Assembly: GCA_002439605.1 (NCBI GenBank)
Contig: DJOI01000063.1
Coordinates: 1-36,399, forward strand
Origin: Candidatus Segatella mututuai
Lineage (GTDB): Bacteria; Bacteroidota; Bacteroidia; Bacteroidales; Bacteroidaceae
Direction: 5' to 3'
DNA: 36,399 nucleotides
Position numbers and translations under genes: made by a program. This document shows positions 32,787 to 36,399 of this stretch, one piece after another; position 1 is the first letter of the stretch, and each line of letters begins with the position of its first letter. The notes below the pieces were generated by a model, which saw only the letters and a list, made by a program, of their open reading frames with translations, ran no database searches and had not been told where the DNA came from.

Positions 32787-33690
32787 CCACATTGTATATC
32801 TTGCCATCTATTGAATAATAGAAACCCAAATAGAGGTTGCAGTTCTTCCACTTCACGTTGGTATTGAAGCCACCTGTCACGTCTGGCTTTGCGTTTCCGA
32901 TTACCATACACGGTCATTATCATCAATAAAACCTGCCATCAGAAAGCTTCTCCACGGTATTGCAATTACCTGGATACTATTGGGTTACCAGTAGCACAAC
33001 AAGAAATACGAAGCTTACCATCGGTCATCACCTTACGTGCACCCTTCATGAGCTTCTCGTCAGAAAAGTGCCAGCCAAAAGATGCAGATGGGAAGTTACC
33101 AAACTTGGGATGAGTCTCTTGCACTTGCCAAGATAAAAGTTGGCATTGATGTTCATACGGAACGACAAATACTTGTTGAACTTTAAATTGAAATATTGAT
33201 AGAAGTTGGCTCTATACGAATTTGTAAAGTCGGTAGTATTGTTAATCAGAGCCACAGGATCCTTCCGTCCATTGAACACACCTACCAAAGAACCATCCGA
33301 ATAATACGTGTTGAAGTTGGGGCGACGGCTGAGTACAAAACTGAGCGGCTGTCCCTCGTTGACACCTTCCTTCTTAGAATAAGACAAAGAAATGCGGCTT
33401 CCCATACTCAGCCACTTACTTGGCAAATAGTCAGAGTTGACACGGATGCTGAAACGTTGATAGCCGGTATCGTCTATAATACCACGCTCATTATAGTAAG
33501 CTGTGCTGACAAAATACTTCAGCACCTTAGAACCGCCATCTATACTCACGTCAACCTTTTCCTTGTTGCCTACCTGAGTAATCATATCGAGATAGTCGTT
33601 GTCCAGATTGAAGAAATAGTTGTATGGGGCTTGCAGAATATCTATACCCTGGTCTGGATTGCCACCGCACATTGTGGCAGCCTTCGGCGA
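32775..33690 (-). pseudogene. Shattered SusC-family transporter gene
   Basis: At least three SusC pieces in different frames. Piece 1 (33672 to about 33130) reads IDILQAPYNYFF and VLKYFVSTAYYNERGIID. Piece 2 (about 33110-32990) reads FGWHFSDEKLMKGARKV and MTDGKLRIS. Piece 3 (about 32960-32775) reads DDNDRV, then GNAKPDVTGGFNTN and GFYYSIDGKIYNVAM. Near 32905 two extra bases split DDNDRV from VIGNAK. The signal peptide, plug, much of the barrel and the C-terminal strand are missing. It ends against lpxH on one side and the transposase remnant on the other. Confidence 0.85.
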
Positions 33691-33822
33691 AAAAACTTAA
33701 ACATTTCTAACAGAATCCTTGATTTTGGCTGTTTTCTGCCAATTTTATAGTTGATTTTATATAAAGAATTCTAATTTGTGGCATATGTGTGGGAAAATCC
33801 CCAAAATGCTACACCCTCCCGT

Positions 33823-33853
33823 TTTGCCAGTTGAAAAAATGTGTGTACCTTTG
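33823..33853 (+). promoter_or_regulatory. Promoter of the broken transposase gene
   Basis: TTTG (33823-33826), 19 nt, TACCTTTG (33846-33853). The ATG at 33862 follows only 8 nt later, so the original message would be nearly leaderless. Confidence 0.65.
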
Positions 33854-33861
33854 CCCCCGGA

Positions 33862-34790
33862 ATGTATCTATCCAAGGCAAAGAAATATCGTTATCAGAGA
33901 GATAGTACTGCAATCGCATATGAATACTATCGTCTCACGAAGTCTTACATCGACAAAGACGGAAAGACTAAGCATCATAGTGCCCTTTGCCTTAGAGAGT
34001 TCCCCAGCTTCGACAAAGAAGAACGCAATAGACTGGTGTCTACACTCACCACCATGATAGAGAAAGGCCAAAGTGTAATGTGTGACAGCCAAAAGCTTCA
34101 TGAGGAGGCAATGTTTCAATACGAGAGATACCATAACAGCAAGTATGCGCAGGAGAACGATCCACGTCTCATCGCCGAACGCAAGGCTCACGAAGAAGAA
34201 GAGCGCAAGAAAGCTGTTACAGTTAAGCTTGAGACGCTTACCCAACATGAGCCTCACATCATCGGCTGCGAGAATCTTTGTAACCCTACCATGCGTATGT
34301 TAGATATTCGCAAACACCTGAATACCAGTGGGGAACATAAAGAGATAAACCTTGCACTTATGCAGATTATCACACTTGCCATCTCTCCTTATTCTGAATT
34401 GAAGACAGTACACTATCTTCATGAGAACACTGTGCTTACAGAGATGTTCGACATCGAGGAGAAGATTTTCTGTTTGATATTACAAATTCCTCTATTTTGA
34501 GGGGAAAAATGAAGAACAGTGAACTCTGTCAGTATAGTCGTTACAAAAAGAAAGGAGACGATTACAAGATAGTGGTCCTCGCTGCAGTAGTAAACAATGA
34601 GGGATTACTTGTCCGCACTATGATATACGAGGGAAACCGCCATGACTCAACAACTGTCGAGGAAGTTGTTGGGTCTTTGGCTTAGACAACCACTCGAGAT
34701 GCCAGACGTATCGTAGTGATGGATACCAGATTCGTCATCGACCATGCGGATAACAAGGGCTTGTTTTGAAGACGGATTTGAATATCCGTC
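33862..34790 (+). pseudogene. IS4-superfamily (IS1634-like) transposase remnant
   Basis: From ATG 33862 (MYLSKAKKYRYQRDSTAIA) the N-terminal part stays open to 34500. The catalytic core follows in another frame: FDITNSS (likely the first catalytic Asp), GKMKNSELCQYSRYKKKGDD, VVLAAVVNNEGLLV, MIYEGNRHD. A stop at 34683 and further stops and frame changes break the rest (VVMDTRFVIDHADNKG is still readable). The N-terminal and core parts are closer together than in intact members, so some sequence between them is lost. The element cannot make transposase. ATGCTACACC occurs at about 33805 and 34893 as a direct repeat, but I could not define its true ends. Confidence 0.75.
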
Positions 34791-35026
34791 CAGTCTATAT
34801 AGTATAAGACGGGGCACAGAGGCAAAAAGTAACCTCCCCGACATATATGATTTGCCCTGCATAACTCCAAGGCACTCGGAAAAAGAAAATTCATGCTACA
34901 CCAAAATCTGATTTCAAAAAATACAGATATTGAAAATCAATGAGTTACAATAATGAGTGACTGGAATGTAGGCTAAGAAGCAAATCAAGGGATTGGAATA
35001 GAAAATAGAAATAAGGAAACCAGTAG

Positions 35027-36399
35027 ATGAAATATAAAGACTTATCATATATACGAAAATGGCAATGGGCCTTCTTGGGGCTTTTAGGCATGGTGCTGTG
35101 CTTGCAGCTCCATGCTCAGGAACATTTGACCCGAAACATGCTCATGCTCTCGAATGTCAATACGGACAATGGACTCTCCAGTGCCCGTGTCTATTCGATT
35201 GTTGAGGCTGAGGATGGTGCTATGTGGATCAGTACCAAGCGAGGTGTGGATAGATACAATGGACAGCAGGTTAGAAACTATACCTTGGCTACTGATATGC
35301 AGTTTAGCGATGCCAGCGGCAGAAACATCAAGTTGACCAAGGATAGCCAACAACATATCTATGCTTACGACAACAAGGGAAAGGTCTATCTATATAATAA
35401 GGTGAAAGATACCTTCCAACTCCAGGTCAATCTCATCAATGTGCTTGGAGGAAGCATGGTGCTCAATGACTTGCTGGTCGATGACAAGGGATGCTTTTGG
35501 ATGGCATTGGATAGGGGCGTGTATAGGATGGCGCCTCCAACTATTGCTGGTAGCCAAGAAAAGATTGCGCTAGGTTCGCAAAACAAAGGAAAATACATTC
35601 TGAAGAACACGTATGTCAACCATATCCGATTCATTGGCAAACAATTATTGATAGGTTCTCCTTCGGGAGTCTTTGCCTATTCGCCGAATGCAGCCCAGCC
35701 TCGGCTGGTGTTGCGAGGGTATTCCGTGCTCTCCTCTTATCACGACGTGAAGGCTCATCTGATATGGTTGGGAACTTTCCATCGTGGCATCCTCTTGCTC
35801 AATGATATGACTTGGAAGCCGCTGTCTTTCAAAACTTCATATAGTTCCACAGTCCTTGCGAGATACTCTTCCTTATCGGATATTCCGCTTATTCCAGTTC
35901 GTTCCATTATCCCTTACAATGCCACCACCATCTTGATGGCGGTAGATGGAGCGGGTGTCTATGCCTACGACAAGAAGACTGGTAAGACGAGTTTGCTCTT
36001 GAATACGGATGGCAGACCTGAGAATGTGTTGCAAGGCAATGGTGTCTATGCCCTTTGCAAGGACCATTTGGGTGACCTTTGGATGGGTTCCTATTCAGGC
36101 GGCGTAGATTTGGCGATCCCGATGGAGCATACCTTGGAGTTCGTGCGCCATGAGTATCTCAACGGTCAGTCGCTCATCAACAATGGTGTGAACGATGTCT
36201 TGCAGAGCGTGGATGCACAGGGGCTGAACAGCAAGATATGGTATGCTACCGACAAGGGGGTGAGCATCTATGACGAGCCAACCCACCAGTGGCATCATAC
36301 CTTATTTAATAAGGTGGCGCTTACCCTTTGCCAAACTGCCGATGGCAAGGTCTTGGTGGGTACCTATGGCGATGGCATCTATGAGATTCATGCCGATGG
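35027..36399 (+). CDS. Hybrid two-component system sensor, N-terminal part (runs off window)
   Basis: 457 codons open to the window edge. A signal peptide ends near LQLHAQE, then Reg_prop propeller blades: VYSIVEAEDGAMWISTKRGV, LLVDDKGCFWMALDRGVYRM, VYALCKDHLGDLWMGSYSGG, KIWYATDKGVSIYDEP. This is the periplasmic sensor of hybrid two-component regulators, which in full carry a membrane helix, kinase, receiver and AraC-type DNA-binding domain in one chain and control polysaccharide-use loci. A Reg_prop protein with a different output domain is possible because the rest is outside. The 225 bp before it hold no clear TAnnTTTG promoter, only the worn end of the transposase remnant. Confidence 0.85.
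   Translation, partial: MKYKDLSYIRKWQWAFLGLLGMVLCLQLHAQEHLTRNMLMLSNVNTDNGLSSARVYSIVEAEDGAMWISTKRGVDRYNGQQVRNYTLATDMQFSDASGRNIKLTKDSQQHIYAYDNKGKVYLYNKVKDTFQLQVNLINVLGGSMVLNDLLVDDKGCFWMALDRGVYRMAPPTIAGSQEKIALGSQNKGKYILKNTYVNHIRFIGKQLLIGSPSGVFAYSPNAAQPRLVLRGYSVLSSYHDVKAHLIWLGTFHRGILLLNDMTWKPLSFKTSYSSTVLARYSSLSDIPLIPVRSIIPYNATTILMAVDGAGVYAYDKKTGKTSLLLNTDGRPENVLQGNGVYALCKDHLGDLWMGSYSGGVDLAIPMEHTLEFVRHEYLNGQSLINNGVNDVLQSVDAQGLNSKIWYATDKGVSIYDEPTHQWHHTLFNKVALTLCQTADGKVLVGTYGDGIYEIHAD

Noticed and set aside
1..36399. tRNA or rRNA genes
   Set aside because: I looked for cloverleaf hallmarks and rRNA blocks in the intergenic parts and saw none.

Overview
The window looks like chromosomal DNA of a gut or oral Bacteroidota, most likely Prevotella/Segatella. 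The grounds are: many promoters of the form TTTG-N19/20-TAnnTTTG, a SusC/SusD pair with the usual lipoprotein signals, a Bacteroidota-type N-succinylornithine carbamoyltransferase, a PASTA-rluD-ddl-acyltransferase operon, and the start of a hybrid two-component sensor. All assignments come from reading the sequence; no database search was run.

Layout. 1-1.2 kb: the first codons of an IS110-type transposase, a small exported four-CxxC zinc-ribbon protein, a well-folded candidate small RNA and a weak hypothetical gene. 1.2-3.6 kb: proA and argF' (proline and arginine synthesis). 3.7-4.8 kb: a Rid/chorismatase-like protein. 4.8-17 kb: the most unusual part, three copies of a two-gene module. Each copy pairs a polytopic membrane protein with a helical, repeat-like C-terminus (DUF6057-like) with an outer lipoprotein carrying one CxxCH haem-c motif followed by a PD40/TolB-like propeller. 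Copy A is on + and copies B and C are on -; A and B converge on a shared bidirectional terminator. Copy B follows an HU-like DNA-binding protein whose leader holds four exact-length 22-bp tandem repeats. Copy C follows a DUF4369 protein. A small DUF2335 operon sits between B and C. Three copies of one intergenic terminator-plus-promoter unit divide this minus-strand block. 17.2-24 kb: a SusC-SusD-lipoprotein operon with no carbohydrate-active enzyme beside it; its third lipoprotein has two nearly identical tandem domains.

24.5-32.8 kb is conserved housekeeping DNA: acyltransferase, ddl, rluD, a PASTA membrane protein, rpmH, efp, a family-2 glycosyltransferase, radC, a DUF59 Fe-S assembly protein and lpxH. 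32.8-34.9 kb is a graveyard: a shattered susC gene and a broken IS4-superfamily transposase. From 35 kb to the edge runs the sensor part of a hybrid two-component regulator, which may be the orphaned regulator of the decayed susC locus.

The strongest candidate for an undescribed system is the triplicated membrane-protein/haem-lipoprotein module with its neighbouring DUF4369 and SusCD genes. Its likely theme is envelope redox chemistry or uptake of a haem- or redox-linked substrate, but the sequence alone does not fix the function.
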